From Fimbriimonadaceae bacterium (GTDB lineage Bacteria > Armatimonadota > UBA10988), in the NCBI GenBank assembly GCA_020850355.1, contig JADZEX010000042.1, forward strand, positions 1 through 64,000: a stretch of DNA of 64,000 nt, in the 5' to 3' direction. Every line of letters begins with the position of its first letter. The first letter of the stretch is position 1. The position numbers and the translations under genes are program-made. Under the pieces are notes generated by a model, which had not been told where the DNA came from, did not search any database, and worked only from the letters and a program-made list of their open reading frames with translations. This document shows, piece after piece, positions 53,032 to 61,314 of this stretch.

Positions 53032-56000
53032 GGCAGGGCCGCCGTCAACCCGACCAGGACCAGCCGCAGCGGGGCCTCAAGCGCGCGCAGGTCGACCGTC
53101 TCGATGACCTTCTCGGGGTGCGGGTTGTCCCAGCGGTACTGCGAGAGCATCGCGTAAGCGCCGCCAGCCGTCTGGCCCGACCAGGCCGTCAGACCGCGGG
53201 CCGGCGGCAGCCCGGCGTTCCAGTCGGTGACTTCGCGGCGGTAGCTCAACGGCACCTCGGCGGTGCTGCCGTCGGCGTAGTAGACCACCAGCCGGCCGAG
53301 CAGCTTCGGGTAAAGCGCGCCACGTTGGTAGATGTCGCCGGTCCGGCGAGTTGGGGCGCTGGTGGTTGCCAGCAGCCACAGCGCTCGGGCCGCGCTGCCG
53401 ACGCCGATCGAGCGCGCCGAGGACGGCCAGGACCGCGGTGGGTCGCCCGCCGCGGCCAGCATGACCACCTCGTTGGTGCCCTCCAGGACCCGGAACGGCA
53501 CGCCATTGAACCACTGCAGGCCGCGTGGCACACTGGCCAGATCCTGCTCCGGCCCCAGCCCCAACCAGCCCAGCCGGCGGCGGTTGTCGGCCAGCGACTG
53601 ATTCGCGTGGCGGCTTAGATCGCAGGTCACGTAGCGTGTCTCCGCGGCCGCTGGTCCCCAACCCGCCAGGCGGCGCCAGACCGCCTGCGGCTGGTAGCCG
53701 AGCTGGTCGATGCTCGGGCGGCGATTGCTCCAGGAGTTCTCGGCCCCCAGCACAAAGGCGGTCTGGTGCTCGGCGCTCTCGACGAACTGGTGCAGCCGCC
53801 ACCAACTGGTGCCGCTGAAGCCCTGCGCCCGAGCGTCGACTGCGGCGCTCGCGAAGTTCATCATGTTCAGCGGGTCCCACCAGCCACAGGCCACCACCGG
53901 GTAGCCCTTCTGCCGGAAGAAGCTCACGCTCGGGTACTGCTCGGCCGGCTCGTAGTGCCAGTCGGCGATGATGATGTCCTTCGGCAGCAGGTCGACCGCC
54001 TGCCACGTGTTGCCCGGCCCGCCGTGGTGCTCGCGCAGCAGTTGGTCGCCCCACATCATCACCTGCAGGTTCTTCGCGCGCAGCCAGGCATACAGCTTGG
54101 TGACCTCTTCCACCAGCAACAGGTGCGGCGCGGTGTCGCGTGTCGCGGGATGCACGCCGATCGGCTGGAAGGTGATCTCGTCGTGCCCGATGTGGAAGAT
54201 CCGCGGCTGGAAGACGTCGATCGCCACCTGGTAGAGGTCGAACACCAGCGGGTAGTAGCGCGGGTCGCGGATGTTGGCGTTCCAGCGGCCCCAACGTCCG
54301 GTGGCCTGCGGGTTCTCGGCCAGATCCGCCCAGCCGGGCTTGTCGAGCACCCAGTTGAAGTGCCCGTAGACCTGCACTTGCGGAATCACATCGAAGCCGA
54401 GCGCCTTCGCCCCCGCGACCATCTCTCGCATCTCGGCCTTGCTGGGGGCGTCGGCCAGGCCGATCTCGGGGTGCGACTCGTAGCGCAGGGAGTCGTTGAC
54501 CTCGATCATCAGCGTGTTGTACTTCAGCCGCGCCAGCGTCTCGATCCAGTTCTGGTAGACCGCTCGGTCGGCCGCGCGCAGGCCGCCGACATGCCAGGCG
54601 CGGATCGCCAGGTCGGGCCAGTCGACGATTTCGAGCTGTGGCAGCGTGGCCCCAGCGGTCGTCGGCCGCAGCAGTTGGGCGACCGTCAGCAATCCGCAAC
54701 GCACGCCGGCCGCGCTGCTGCCAACCAGCTCCAAGCGGTCGGCCGCAAGCTGCAGCCGGTAGCCTTCGGGATTGGCCTGCCACTGGGCATCGCTCTCGCT
54801 GCGTCGCGCGCGCTCGGTCTCGGCACGCGGGTCGCTCAAGCTGCGCACCTGCAGCGCCCCCGGTGTCGCCGTGGCGCTGACCGGCAGCACCGTCGCCCCG
54901 CCCAGCAGTGGCGCCAGGGCGGCCAGGTAGCGCGCGGCCTCCGGCCCGGCGGGCTGCAGCCGCAGCGGACCGCGCAGAGTCACCAGGCCGTCACCGCGGC
55001 GCAGTTGCTGCGGCCGCGGCACCAGCGGCAGCGCAGTTGCTGCGGCCGCGGCCGGGCGAGTCACCACGGTCGGCTGGCCGCTGGGCCGGGCGCGGAAGAT
55101 CAACCGGCCGAACTGGTCCGGCTGCAAGAAGGTCTCGCCTTGCAGCGGAGCCCAGGTCGACAGCTCGGGCTGGGCGTAGCGTTCGCGGCAGAAGTTGGCG
55201 GCCCACACATCGCCCGGCTGCGGGGTGCCGCCGAGCGCGGCGAAGGGCACCGCCAGCTCGACCGTCCAGCCTGGCGGGGCGACCGCTGCGGCGGCCTGCC
55301 AGCGAGGGTCCCAGTCGCTGGTCTGATTGCCACGAGTGGTGTACCAGGTGCTGTTCAGCGTGCTCCCGAGCCGCCGCTGATCGAAACCCAGGCCGCGGCT
55401 GTTGACAGCCAGATGAGCGTACCCGCTGCCGCTCTGCTCGGGATCCAGGAAGGCCTCGATGCTGTCGTCGAGGTAGACCGGGCCGTCGGGCTCGGTGACT
55501 TTGGCGACCATCGCCGCCGGCTGCGGCTCGACGCACTCGAAGGCCAGGTAGAGCTGCTCGCTGGTCCAGACCGCCCGCACCAGCGTGGCGGCGGCCGGCC
55601 GTTCGCCGCTGCTGCCCAACAGGTAGAGCGGCCCGATCGCCGGCGCCGCTCGCCAGGCCGGGTCGTCAAGTTGTCCGTCGACCCGCGGCGCCGCGTTGAC
55701 CGCGACCGCCTCGCCATCGGGCACGCCCGCCACCTTCACCAGGCGCACCTCGTCGAACCAGACGGTCCCTGGCCCCTGCGCAATGCAAGAGATCTTGAAC
55801 GACCCGGCCTGCGGCCCGGTGACGACACTCTTGCCGAGACTGATCCACTGCCCCGCCGTGCCCGTCCCGGTGCCGACCTGGTGAGTCACGTAGGTCGCCT
55901 CGGTGGCGTCGGCGACGAACTCGTAGAGCAGCACGTTGTAGGCCCCGGCGGCGCGGACCTGCAAGTCGATGCGGTAGAGCGTCCGGGGCTGCGCCGGGAG

Positions 56001-56249
56001 GTCCAGGAGGCTGGCGCGGATCCACTTCGCATCGGCCTCGGGGTGCTCAATCCGCAGGCTCTGGCGGCCGTCGACCCGCTGCGCTGGGTCCAGGGCAAAG
56101 GTGCCGCGGGCGTCGTTCTGGCGCTGTAGCTCCCATCCGGCCGGCAGGCTGGCGTCAGTCGCGGCCTGCTCGAAGCTGCCGTTGAGGGCCAGATTCTCCT
56201 GGGCGGCCAGCGGGGTCAGGCAGAGAGCGCAGAACAGCCAGGCGCGCAT
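53028..56249 (-). CDS. Secreted GH20-family beta-N-acetylhexosaminidase-like enzyme with CBM9-like domain
   Basis: A 1073-residue exported enzyme. Signal peptide (MRAWLFCALCLTPLAAQ); a carbohydrate-binding-like beta-sandwich at about 18-175 (NLALNGSFEQ, GTVWFDEVRLV); a CBM9-like domain at about 185-390 (VDGQLDDPAWRAAPAIGP, YLDDSIEAFLDPEQSG); the GH20b alpha/beta domain at about 405-545 (PRPQQLRRGDG, GYRLQLAADRLELVGSSAAGVRCGLLTVAQLL); then the GH20 TIM barrel to about 840. The catalytic Asp-Glu pair lies in IFHIGHDE (684-691). It should release terminal GlcNAc or GalNAc from glycans. ATG 56249 was chosen over the longer frame because the signal peptide begins there. Confidence 0.85.
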   Translation of the reverse strand: MRAWLFCALCLTPLAAQENLALNGSFEQAATDASLPAGWELQRQNDARGTFALDPAQRVDGRQSLRIEHPEADAKWIRASLLDLPAQPRTLYRIDLQVRAAGAYNVLLYEFVADATEATYVTHQVGTGTGTAGQWISLGKSVVTGPQAGSFKISCIAQGPGTVWFDEVRLVKVAGVPDGEAVAVNAAPRVDGQLDDPAWRAAPAIGPLYLLGSSGERPAAATLVRAVWTSEQLYLAFECVEPQPAAMVAKVTEPDGPVYLDDSIEAFLDPEQSGSGYAHLAVNSRGLGFDQRRLGSTLNSTWYTTRGNQTSDWDPRWQAAAAVAPPGWTVELAVPFAALGGTPQPGDVWAANFCRERYAQPELSTWAPLQGETFLQPDQFGRLIFRARPSGQPTVVTRPAAAAATALPLVPRPQQLRRGDGLVTLRGPLRLQPAGPEAARYLAALAPLLGGATVLPVSATATPGALQVRSLSDPRAETERARRSESDAQWQANPEGYRLQLAADRLELVGSSAAGVRCGLLTVAQLLRPTTAGATLPQLEIVDWPDLAIRAWHVGGLRAADRAVYQNWIETLARLKYNTLMIEVNDSLRYESHPEIGLADAPSKAEMREMVAGAKALGFDVIPQVQVYGHFNWVLDKPGWADLAENPQATGRWGRWNANIRDPRYYPLVFDLYQVAIDVFQPRIFHIGHDEITFQPIGVHPATRDTAPHLLLVEEVTKLYAWLRAKNLQVMMWGDQLLREHHGGPGNTWQAVDLLPKDIIIADWHYEPAEQYPSVSFFRQKGYPVVACGWWDPLNMMNFASAAVDARAQGFSGTSWWRLHQFVESAEHQTAFVLGAENSWSNRRPSIDQLGYQPQAVWRRLAGWGPAAAETRYVTCDLSRHANQSLADNRRRLGWLGLGPEQDLASVPRGLQWFNGVPFRVLEGTNEVVMLAAAGDPPRSWPSSARSIGVGSAARALWLLATTSAPTRRTGDIYQRGALYPKLLGRLVVYYADGSTAEVPLSYRREVTDWNAGLPPARGLTAWSGQTAGGAYAMLSQYRWDNPHPEKVIETVDLRALEAPLRLVLVGLTAALP

Positions 56250-56310
56250 CGCATCGCTCCGATTCGCCAGCGGCTTGGCCAGCCCGGCGGCGAATCCTGC
56301 CCCCAACAGC

Positions 56311-56346
56311 CCGCCGCCGGCTCACCTGACGGCGAGCCGGCGGCGG
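56311..56346 (-). terminator. Long GC hairpin downstream of nrfA
   Basis: Perfect 13-bp arms CCGCCGCCGGCTC (56311-56323) and GAGCCGGCGGCGG (56334-56346) with a ten-base loop, 35 bases beyond the nrfA stop on the minus strand. No T-run follows, so it is a terminator-like or mRNA-stabilising structure. Confidence 0.55.
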
Positions 56347-56380
56347 TGCGACGAGGATCACGCTGCGGCGGTCGGCCCGC

Positions 56381-57862
56381 TCAGCTTCCGGCGGCGGTCG
56401 GCCCGGCGGTGGGCGCGGCGGTCGTCTTCACGCCGCCCGGGCCCATCGCCTTGCGCAGCGCCACCTGACCCTTGCGGACATGGTTCAGCGACTGCGCCAG
56501 GACCCGCGCCGCCTCTTGCGGGGCGTGGAACCCCGTGCTGTTCTCGGCTTCGATGAAGTCCAGCAGGAAGCCGGCGCGGCGCTGGCAAAGCTGCGCTTCC
56601 TTGAGTTGCGCGGCAGTCGCCCCGGCGGCCTTGGCGGCCTTCAGGTCGGCAATCAGCTCCAGCAGGGCGTCCATCGCCAGGTTGCGCAACTCCATGTTGC
56701 GGGCCTGGATCGTCTCGGCCCGGTCCTTCAGTTCCTGCTCCGGCACGCGGTGGCAGGTCTGGCAGGCGTTGGCGATGTTCAGCAACGGGCTGCGCACATG
56801 GTGATCGCTGATCTTCTGGGCGCCGACCCGCATGTAAGGCATGTGGCAATCGGCACAGGCGACACCCGCCCGGGCATGGGTGCCCTGCGACCACAGCTCG
56901 AACTCGGGGTGCTGCGCCTTGAGCGCCGGCGCGCCGGTCTCCTTGTGCTCCCAGTCCTTGAAGTCGACTTCGTCGTAGTAGGCCAGAATCTGGTCGGCCT
57001 TCAGACCCTTGTGCCAGGGGTAGGTCAGCCGCTTGTCTTCCTTGCCCTTGAAGTAGTACTCCACATGGCACTGCCCACAGACGTAGCTGCGCATCTCCTG
57101 GCGGGTGGCCATCGTGTTCGGGTCGTAGTTCGGGATCCCCTGGCTGGCCTTGTAGGTCTTGATGCCCTCCAGGAAGCCCGGCCGGGTGATCCGAAGCTGC
57201 ATCGTCTGCGAATCGTGGCAGTCGATGCAGGCCACCGGGTGCTGCACCTGCTTGCGGGCCTCGAAGTAGGGCAGGGGGTTGACCTTCTCGAAGCCCTTGA
57301 TGATGTCGCCCTGGCCCTCACGCTTGTAGTAGTTGTAGACCGAGCCGTGGCAGTGCAGGCAAGTCCCCGGCTGCTTCTTGACGTGCTGCCGCTCGGTGAA
57401 GGTCTGGTCCTCCAGCATGAAGGCATGGCCGCGCTCTTCGCGAAAATCCTTGGCGAAAGCGTAGCCAGCCCACATCGTCTTGAGGCGCGGGTCTTCGTCA
57501 ATCCGCGAGTAGCTGACGGTCTTGCGGGGGTCCTTGGCGGTCGGTGTGTGCGGCAAGCCTTCGCTGCCGCCATGCTTCGTGCGCTGCTGGTCGACTGTCT
57601 TCAGGTAGGCGTCGTACTGCAGCGGGAAGTTCTTCCCCCAGACCGCCGGGTCATCGGTCTCGTCGGTCAGCTCGACGACCCGGAAGAACGGGTTCTTGGC
57701 CTCCTGCTTGTGGCCGTAAATGTTCACCAGCAGGGCGGTCACCCCAAAGGTCACAGCGGCCGAGGCCAGGGCGGTCAGCAGCAGCACCACGAACCCACTC
57801 CCACGCCGGGGCGGGCGGGCGGTGGCAGGAGCAGCCGGGGCAGCGGTCTGATCTGGGTCCAT
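56381..57862 (-). CDS. nrfA: Ammonia-forming pentaheme nitrite reductase NrfA (cytochrome c552)
   Basis: Reduces nitrite to ammonium in six electrons at the outer face of the inner membrane. The 493-residue product has five heme motifs: CLHCH (168-172), CIDCH (212-216), CGQCH (262-266), CADCH (336-340) and CQTCH (367-371). The catalytic surroundings are intact: ERGHAF (Arg 144), HVEYYF after heme 3 with the active-site Tyr, KAQHPEFELWSQGTH with His 329. Heme 1, the active-site heme, is bound by CXXCH, not the CXXCK of Escherichia coli. A transmembrane helix at about 23-48 may remain as an anchor. The C-terminal 30 residues are an Ala/Thr/Pro tail. It follows nrfH by 27 bases. Confidence 0.95.
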   Translation of the reverse strand: MDPDQTAAPAAPATARPPRRGSGFVVLLLTALASAAVTFGVTALLVNIYGHKQEAKNPFFRVVELTDETDDPAVWGKNFPLQYDAYLKTVDQQRTKHGGSEGLPHTPTAKDPRKTVSYSRIDEDPRLKTMWAGYAFAKDFREERGHAFMLEDQTFTERQHVKKQPGTCLHCHGSVYNYYKREGQGDIIKGFEKVNPLPYFEARKQVQHPVACIDCHDSQTMQLRITRPGFLEGIKTYKASQGIPNYDPNTMATRQEMRSYVCGQCHVEYYFKGKEDKRLTYPWHKGLKADQILAYYDEVDFKDWEHKETGAPALKAQHPEFELWSQGTHARAGVACADCHMPYMRVGAQKISDHHVRSPLLNIANACQTCHRVPEQELKDRAETIQARNMELRNLAMDALLELIADLKAAKAAGATAAQLKEAQLCQRRAGFLLDFIEAENSTGFHAPQEAARVLAQSLNHVRKGQVALRKAMGPGGVKTTAAPTAGPTAAGS

Positions 57863-57889
57863 CTCGCAGCATCCTCCTGACAGCGTCGG

Positions 57890-58339
57890 CTAATGCAGAT
57901 GACCGACGTTCGGGTGACAACGCACACAACTGAGCTCGGACCCGGCATGGTCCGGCCGGTCGATCTGCTGCACGATGTCCTCGTGGCAGTGCCGGCAGGC
58001 CGCTTCGGTGATCGCCAGATTGCGCGGCCCGATCCGAATCGGCTCGTGGAACTTGCCCGTCGTGAAGGCCACCGAGTGGTGCCAGCCGTTGCGGGCCTTG
58101 GTGGCGTACTTGCCCACCAGATCGTGCGGCGTGTGGCAGTCGTTGCAGGTCGCCACCGCATGATGCGAACTGCGCGTCCAGCCGTTGTACTGCTCCCGCA
58201 TCACATGGCAGTTGCTACAGGCCGCCGGATCGTTGGTCATGTACGACGCGCCATTGGCATACACAAAGGTGTAGCCGCCCAGGCCGCCGCACAGCCCTAC
58301 CGAGAACCCGACCACCGCCCGTAGCCACAACGACCGCAT
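57890..58339 (-). CDS. nrfH: Tetraheme quinol dehydrogenase NrfH
   Basis: Membrane-anchored NapC/NrfH cytochrome that takes electrons from menaquinol and passes them to NrfA. The 149-residue product has one transmembrane helix (about 8-28) and four heme motifs: CSNCH (41-45), CNDCH (65-69), CRHCH (115-119) and CVRCH (138-142). Met 47 in CSNCHVM matches the unusual heme-1 ligand of NrfH. Length and spacing are standard. GGAGAG precedes ATG 58339. A weak promoter (TTGAAG at 58409-58404, 18 bases, TATCCA at 58385-58380, minus strand) may lie upstream. No convincing FNR box was seen. Confidence 0.94.
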   Translation of the reverse strand: MRSLWLRAVVGFSVGLCGGLGGYTFVYANGASYMTNDPAACSNCHVMREQYNGWTRSSHHAVATCNDCHTPHDLVGKYATKARNGWHHSVAFTTGKFHEPIRIGPRNLAITEAACRHCHEDIVQQIDRPDHAGSELSCVRCHPNVGHLH

Positions 58340-58533
58340 CTGGTCTCTCCGCAGCGCATCCTACGCCTATCGGACTATCTGGATATGCTAACCCACTTCT
58401 TTGCTTCAAGGCTGCAACCGACTTGCCAGGGCTGGCTACCACGGGGCTGTCGAAATACCCGACGACCGCCGGGCCGCGGCCGCGGCTCGGACAATGGTGC
58501 GGAGGCTGTCGCAGAATCCGACGGTTGGGGTGA

Positions 58534-58570
58534 CCGGCCGCGGCCCGCGGCCGGCGCTGGCGGCCAGCGC
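58534..58570 (-). terminator. Two adjacent hairpins downstream of the radical SAM gene
   Basis: Arms CCGGCCGCG (58534-58542) with CGCGGCCGG (58546-58554), and GCGCTGG (58554-58560) with CCAGCGC (58564-58570), each with a three-base loop. They lie just beyond the TIGR04053-type gene stop (58602) on the minus strand and separate it from nrfH. No T-run is present. Confidence 0.45.
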
Positions 58571-58601
58571 GAGGGGCGCTGCAAGGGGGGCTGGGGCTGG
58601 C

Positions 58602-59765
58602 CTAGCCCGGTTCGAACGAGCAGGCCGGGTCGCTCGCGAAGATGCTGCCCAGCACGCCGTAGGCGCGGGCCCGGCTGCCTCCGCAGACCACCTTGTAGCC
58701 GCACTCGCCGCACTTGCCTTCCAGCAGGTCCGGGTTGCGCAGGTCTTGGAAGAGCTGGCTGTGACGGTAGATGTCGACCAGCGAGCGCTCCCGCACGTTG
58801 CCGGCGTTGAGTGGCAGGAAGCCGCTCGGGAAGACCTCGCCGACGTGGCTCACGAAGACGAAGCCCTTGCCGTCGTTGACGCCCTGCACCGGCCGGTGCA
58901 GGCCATCCTCGTAACGGAAGCCGGCCCCCGCGAAGGTCACCGGCCCGCCCGCGGCGGCCTGCCGCTTGCGCTCGATGGCGACCCGCCGGTAGAACGGCGC
59001 CGCGGTCGATTTGATGTCGAAGCCCGACTGCTCGCTCATCTCCGCCAGCCAGTGCATGATCTCCTCATGCCGCTCCGGCGAGACCATCTGCTCCAACGAG
59101 GCGCGGCCGGTGGGCACCAGGAAGAAGACGCTCCACTGCACCGCGCCGGAGTCGGCGACCATCTGCGCCATTTCGGCGAGATGCTGGTCGTTCAGCCGAG
59201 TGACCGTCGTGTTGAGCTGGAACGGCAGCCCCACCTCGCGGCAGTCGGCGAGGATCTGCAGCGTCCGGTCGAACGAGCCCTCGAACCCGCGGAAGGCGTC
59301 GTGGACCGGCGCGGTGTGGCCATCCAGGCTGACCGCCAGCCGCGCGATCCCGGCCTCCTGCAGCTTGACCAGCCGCTCCTTGGTGGCCAACGCCGTGGCG
59401 CTGGGAGTCAGCGCGCAGCGCAGCCCCTTGCTGCGGGCGTGCTCGATCAACTCGTAGATGTCCCGCCGCATCAGCGGATCGCCGCCGGTGAAGACGAACA
59501 CCGGGCTGCCGAAGGTGGCGATCTCGTCGAGCAGCGCCTTCCCCTCGGCGGTCGTCAGCTCCTCAGGATGCCGCTGCGGCTGGGCCACCGCCCGGCAGTG
59601 CACACAGCGCAACGCGCAGGCGCGAGTGACCTCCCAGATCACCGTGAACGGCGTCTGGTTGAAGTCGATCTTGGTCATCCAGGAATCGTGCGACGCCCGC
59701 TCGCTGGCACCGGTCGGGTGACCCCCGCCCGGGTGCCCGCCGGGGTGGCCGCCAGGGTGACTCAT
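58602..59765 (-). CDS. TIGR04053-type radical SAM/SPASM protein with His/Gly-rich N-terminus
   Basis: A 387-residue radical SAM enzyme. CxxxCxxC is at Cys 50, 54 and 57 (VTRACALRCVHCRA). FTGGDPLMR is the SAM-binding GGE-like motif, and SVFFLVPTGRA and FVFVSHVGEVFPSGFLPLNAGNVRE are typical of the TIGR04053 family. The C-terminal SPASM region (KCGECGYKVVCGGSRARAYG) should hold auxiliary clusters. The family resembles AhbD heme synthase and often sits near heme genes, so a late heme-synthesis role is possible but not proven. The first 20 residues are three HPGG units, a potential metal-binding tail. ATG 59765 overlaps the ahbC stop (ATGA); an ATG 29 codons later is the alternative. Confidence 0.82.
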   Translation of the reverse strand: MSHPGGHPGGHPGGGHPTGASERASHDSWMTKIDFNQTPFTVIWEVTRACALRCVHCRAVAQPQRHPEELTTAEGKALLDEIATFGSPVFVFTGGDPLMRRDIYELIEHARSKGLRCALTPSATALATKERLVKLQEAGIARLAVSLDGHTAPVHDAFRGFEGSFDRTLQILADCREVGLPFQLNTTVTRLNDQHLAEMAQMVADSGAVQWSVFFLVPTGRASLEQMVSPERHEEIMHWLAEMSEQSGFDIKSTAAPFYRRVAIERKRQAAAGGPVTFAGAGFRYEDGLHRPVQGVNDGKGFVFVSHVGEVFPSGFLPLNAGNVRERSLVDIYRHSQLFQDLRNPDLLEGKCGECGYKVVCGGSRARAYGVLGSIFASDPACSFEPG

Positions 59766-60982
59766 GACGTCACCTCCTCGCTCAGCCGCGGCAGCGGCAC
59801 GCTCGGGTCGATCTCTTCCTCGGTCAGGTAGCAGGCCGGATCCTCGGCCCGCCAGTCGCCATAGTAACTGTGCGCCCGCACCCGCAGGTTGCCGTTGCAC
59901 AGCCCGAAGAAGCGGCAGCGCCCGCAGCGCCCGCCGATCTCGCGCGGCTTCTCCTTCATCAGCGCCATCAGCGGATGGCTGCGGTCCTCCCAGATCTCGC
60001 TGAACGGCCGCTCGCGGACATTGCCCAGGGTGACATGCCACGAGAACTGGTCCGGATGCACGTTGCCCTCGTTGTCGACACAGCCGATGGCGATGCCCGA
60101 CTGGTTGCCGCCGTTCCACTCCAGCATCTGCAGCACCTGCGCCGCCCGCTCCGGGTCGCGCTCCGCCAGCTTCAGGTACAGGAACGCGTTATCGGTATGG
60201 TTGTCGACCGTCAGGATGTCCTTGTCGAGCCCCCGCTGGTGGAAGTCGGCGGTCCGCTCGAAAACATACTCGACCGCGCGCCGCGTCTCGGGCGGCTCCA
60301 GGTCGAAGCGCTTCAGCTTGTCGCCTCGGCCGGCGTAGGCCAGGTGGTAGAAGCAGCAGCGCGGGATGTCCTCGGTCTCCAAGAGGTCGAAGATCCCCGG
60401 CAGCTCGTCGATGTTGAGCTTGTGGACGGTGTACCGCAGCCCGACCCGAATGTCCCGCTCACGACACCGCCGAATGCCCTCCAACGAGGCCTGGAAAGCG
60501 CCCCGCACCCCGCGGACTTTGTCGTGTACTTCTTGCAGCCCATCGAGGCTGATCCCAACGTAACTGAAGCCGGTTTCCTTGATCCGGTCGGCGGTCGCCG
60601 CGTCGATGTGCATGCCGTTGGTTGACAGCACCGCCCGCATGCCCTTGCTCTTGGCGTAGCCAGCCAGCTCGAAGAGGTCCGGCCGCAGCAGCGGCTCGCC
60701 GCCCGAGAAGAGCACCACCGGAATGCCGAAGCCGGCCAGATCGTCGAGCAGCGCGAAACCCTCGGCCGTGGTCAGCTCGCCCGGGAAGTCGCGGTCCGCG
60801 GCACTGGCATAGCAGTGGACGCACTTCAGATCGCAGCGCCGCGTGCAGTTCCAGACCAGCACCGGCTTCTTGTCCGCCGAAAAGTGCAGCAGCCCGGCCG
60901 GCAGCTTGGACGAGTGGCGCCCGTAGCGCAACGCGTCCCCCGGCGTGGCGGTGCCGCATAGCAACCGTGTGACACTGAGCAT
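59762..60982 (-). CDS. ahbC: Radical SAM 12,18-didecarboxysiroheme deacetylase AhbC (NirJ-like)
   Basis: In the siroheme-dependent heme pathway AhbC removes two acetate side chains to give Fe-coproporphyrin III. The 406-residue product begins in family style with MLSVTRLLCGTATPGDALRYGR, then the radical SAM motif WNCTRRCDLKCVHCYA (Cys 50, 54, 57), VLFSGGEPLLRPDLF and SLDGLQEVHDKVRGV. Its C-terminal SPASM part is GCVDNEGNVHPDQFSW and CGRCRFFGLCNGNLRVRA. A NirJ role in heme d1 synthesis is less likely without other nir genes. ATG 60982 follows GGAGGG; the longer GTG start lies upstream of that site. It is coupled to the TIGR04053-type gene. ahbA and ahbB are not in the window. Confidence 0.85.
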   Translation of the reverse strand: MLSVTRLLCGTATPGDALRYGRHSSKLPAGLLHFSADKKPVLVWNCTRRCDLKCVHCYASAADRDFPGELTTAEGFALLDDLAGFGIPVVLFSGGEPLLRPDLFELAGYAKSKGMRAVLSTNGMHIDAATADRIKETGFSYVGISLDGLQEVHDKVRGVRGAFQASLEGIRRCRERDIRVGLRYTVHKLNIDELPGIFDLLETEDIPRCCFYHLAYAGRGDKLKRFDLEPPETRRAVEYVFERTADFHQRGLDKDILTVDNHTDNAFLYLKLAERDPERAAQVLQMLEWNGGNQSGIAIGCVDNEGNVHPDQFSWHVTLGNVRERPFSEIWEDRSHPLMALMKEKPREIGGRCGRCRFFGLCNGNLRVRAHSYYGDWRAEDPACYLTEEEIDPSVPLPRLSEEVTS

Positions 60983-61185
60983 CGAACCCTCCACCAACCA
61001 GCCCGTTCAACAAGACTGCCAGGTCTCCTGCCGCCACCGGCCACCCCGTCGCAAGAATCTTCGCGAAGCCCGCTCGCCAGGCCGCCGCACGCCCCGCAAC
61101 ATGCCACGGCCTCAGCGACCCATCCACCGCCCCGCTCCGGTTGCGACCGCGCAGGGGCACGAGCTGCTGCAGATACGTCTGTCCA
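60983..61185. other. Divergent spacer between ahbC and the secreted-protein cluster
   Basis: No gene seen. It should contain the ahbC promoter on the minus strand, but no pair of boxes comparable to the TTGAC-type promoters was found, and no FNR-like palindrome. It continues into the duplicated promoter module starting at 61186. Confidence 0.4.
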
Positions 61186-61237
61186 TTACTCTGAGTTGGA
61201 TTGTTGCGCTGGCGTTGAGAAATCTGTGTCGAGGCCC

Positions 61238-61264
61238 TTGACTCCCCCCCCGCGGTGCTATACG
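61238..61264 (+). promoter_or_regulatory. Promoter with C8 tract in the spacer
   Basis: TTGACT at 61238-61243, 15-base spacer beginning with eight C (61244-61251), extended -10 TGCTATACG with TATACG at 61259-61264. The spacer is two bases short of optimal. Confidence 0.65.
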
Positions 61265-61279
61265 ACTCTAAGCGACCCG

Positions 61280-61296
61280 GCCCGCGTCGGGCGGGT
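61280..61296 (+). promoter_or_regulatory. Leader hairpin, copy 1
   Basis: GCCCGC (61280-61285) pairs with GCGGGT (61291-61296; five Watson-Crick pairs plus one G-U) over a five-base loop, 18 bases before the start codon. The equivalent hairpin in copy 2 keeps the stem while the loop sequence differs. Confidence 0.5.
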
Positions 61297-61314
61297 GTCG
61301 CCAGGGAGACGCGC

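Larger units (their letters stand above)
61186..61314 (+). repeat. Promoter/leader module, copy 1 (129 bp)
   Basis: Aligns without gaps to 62496-62625 except for one C; about 100 of 130 positions match by eye. Shared blocks are TTACTCTGAGT at the left end, GGCGTTGAGAA, CCCTTGACT, the poly-C tract, GTGCTATAC, AAGCGAC, a hairpin and the ribosome-binding region. Confidence 0.85.

Noticed and set aside
58340-58533. FNR/CRP-type operator upstream of nrfH
   Set aside because: No TTGAT-N4-ATCAA-like or TGTGA-type palindrome was found. Only a weak -35/-10 pair is present.
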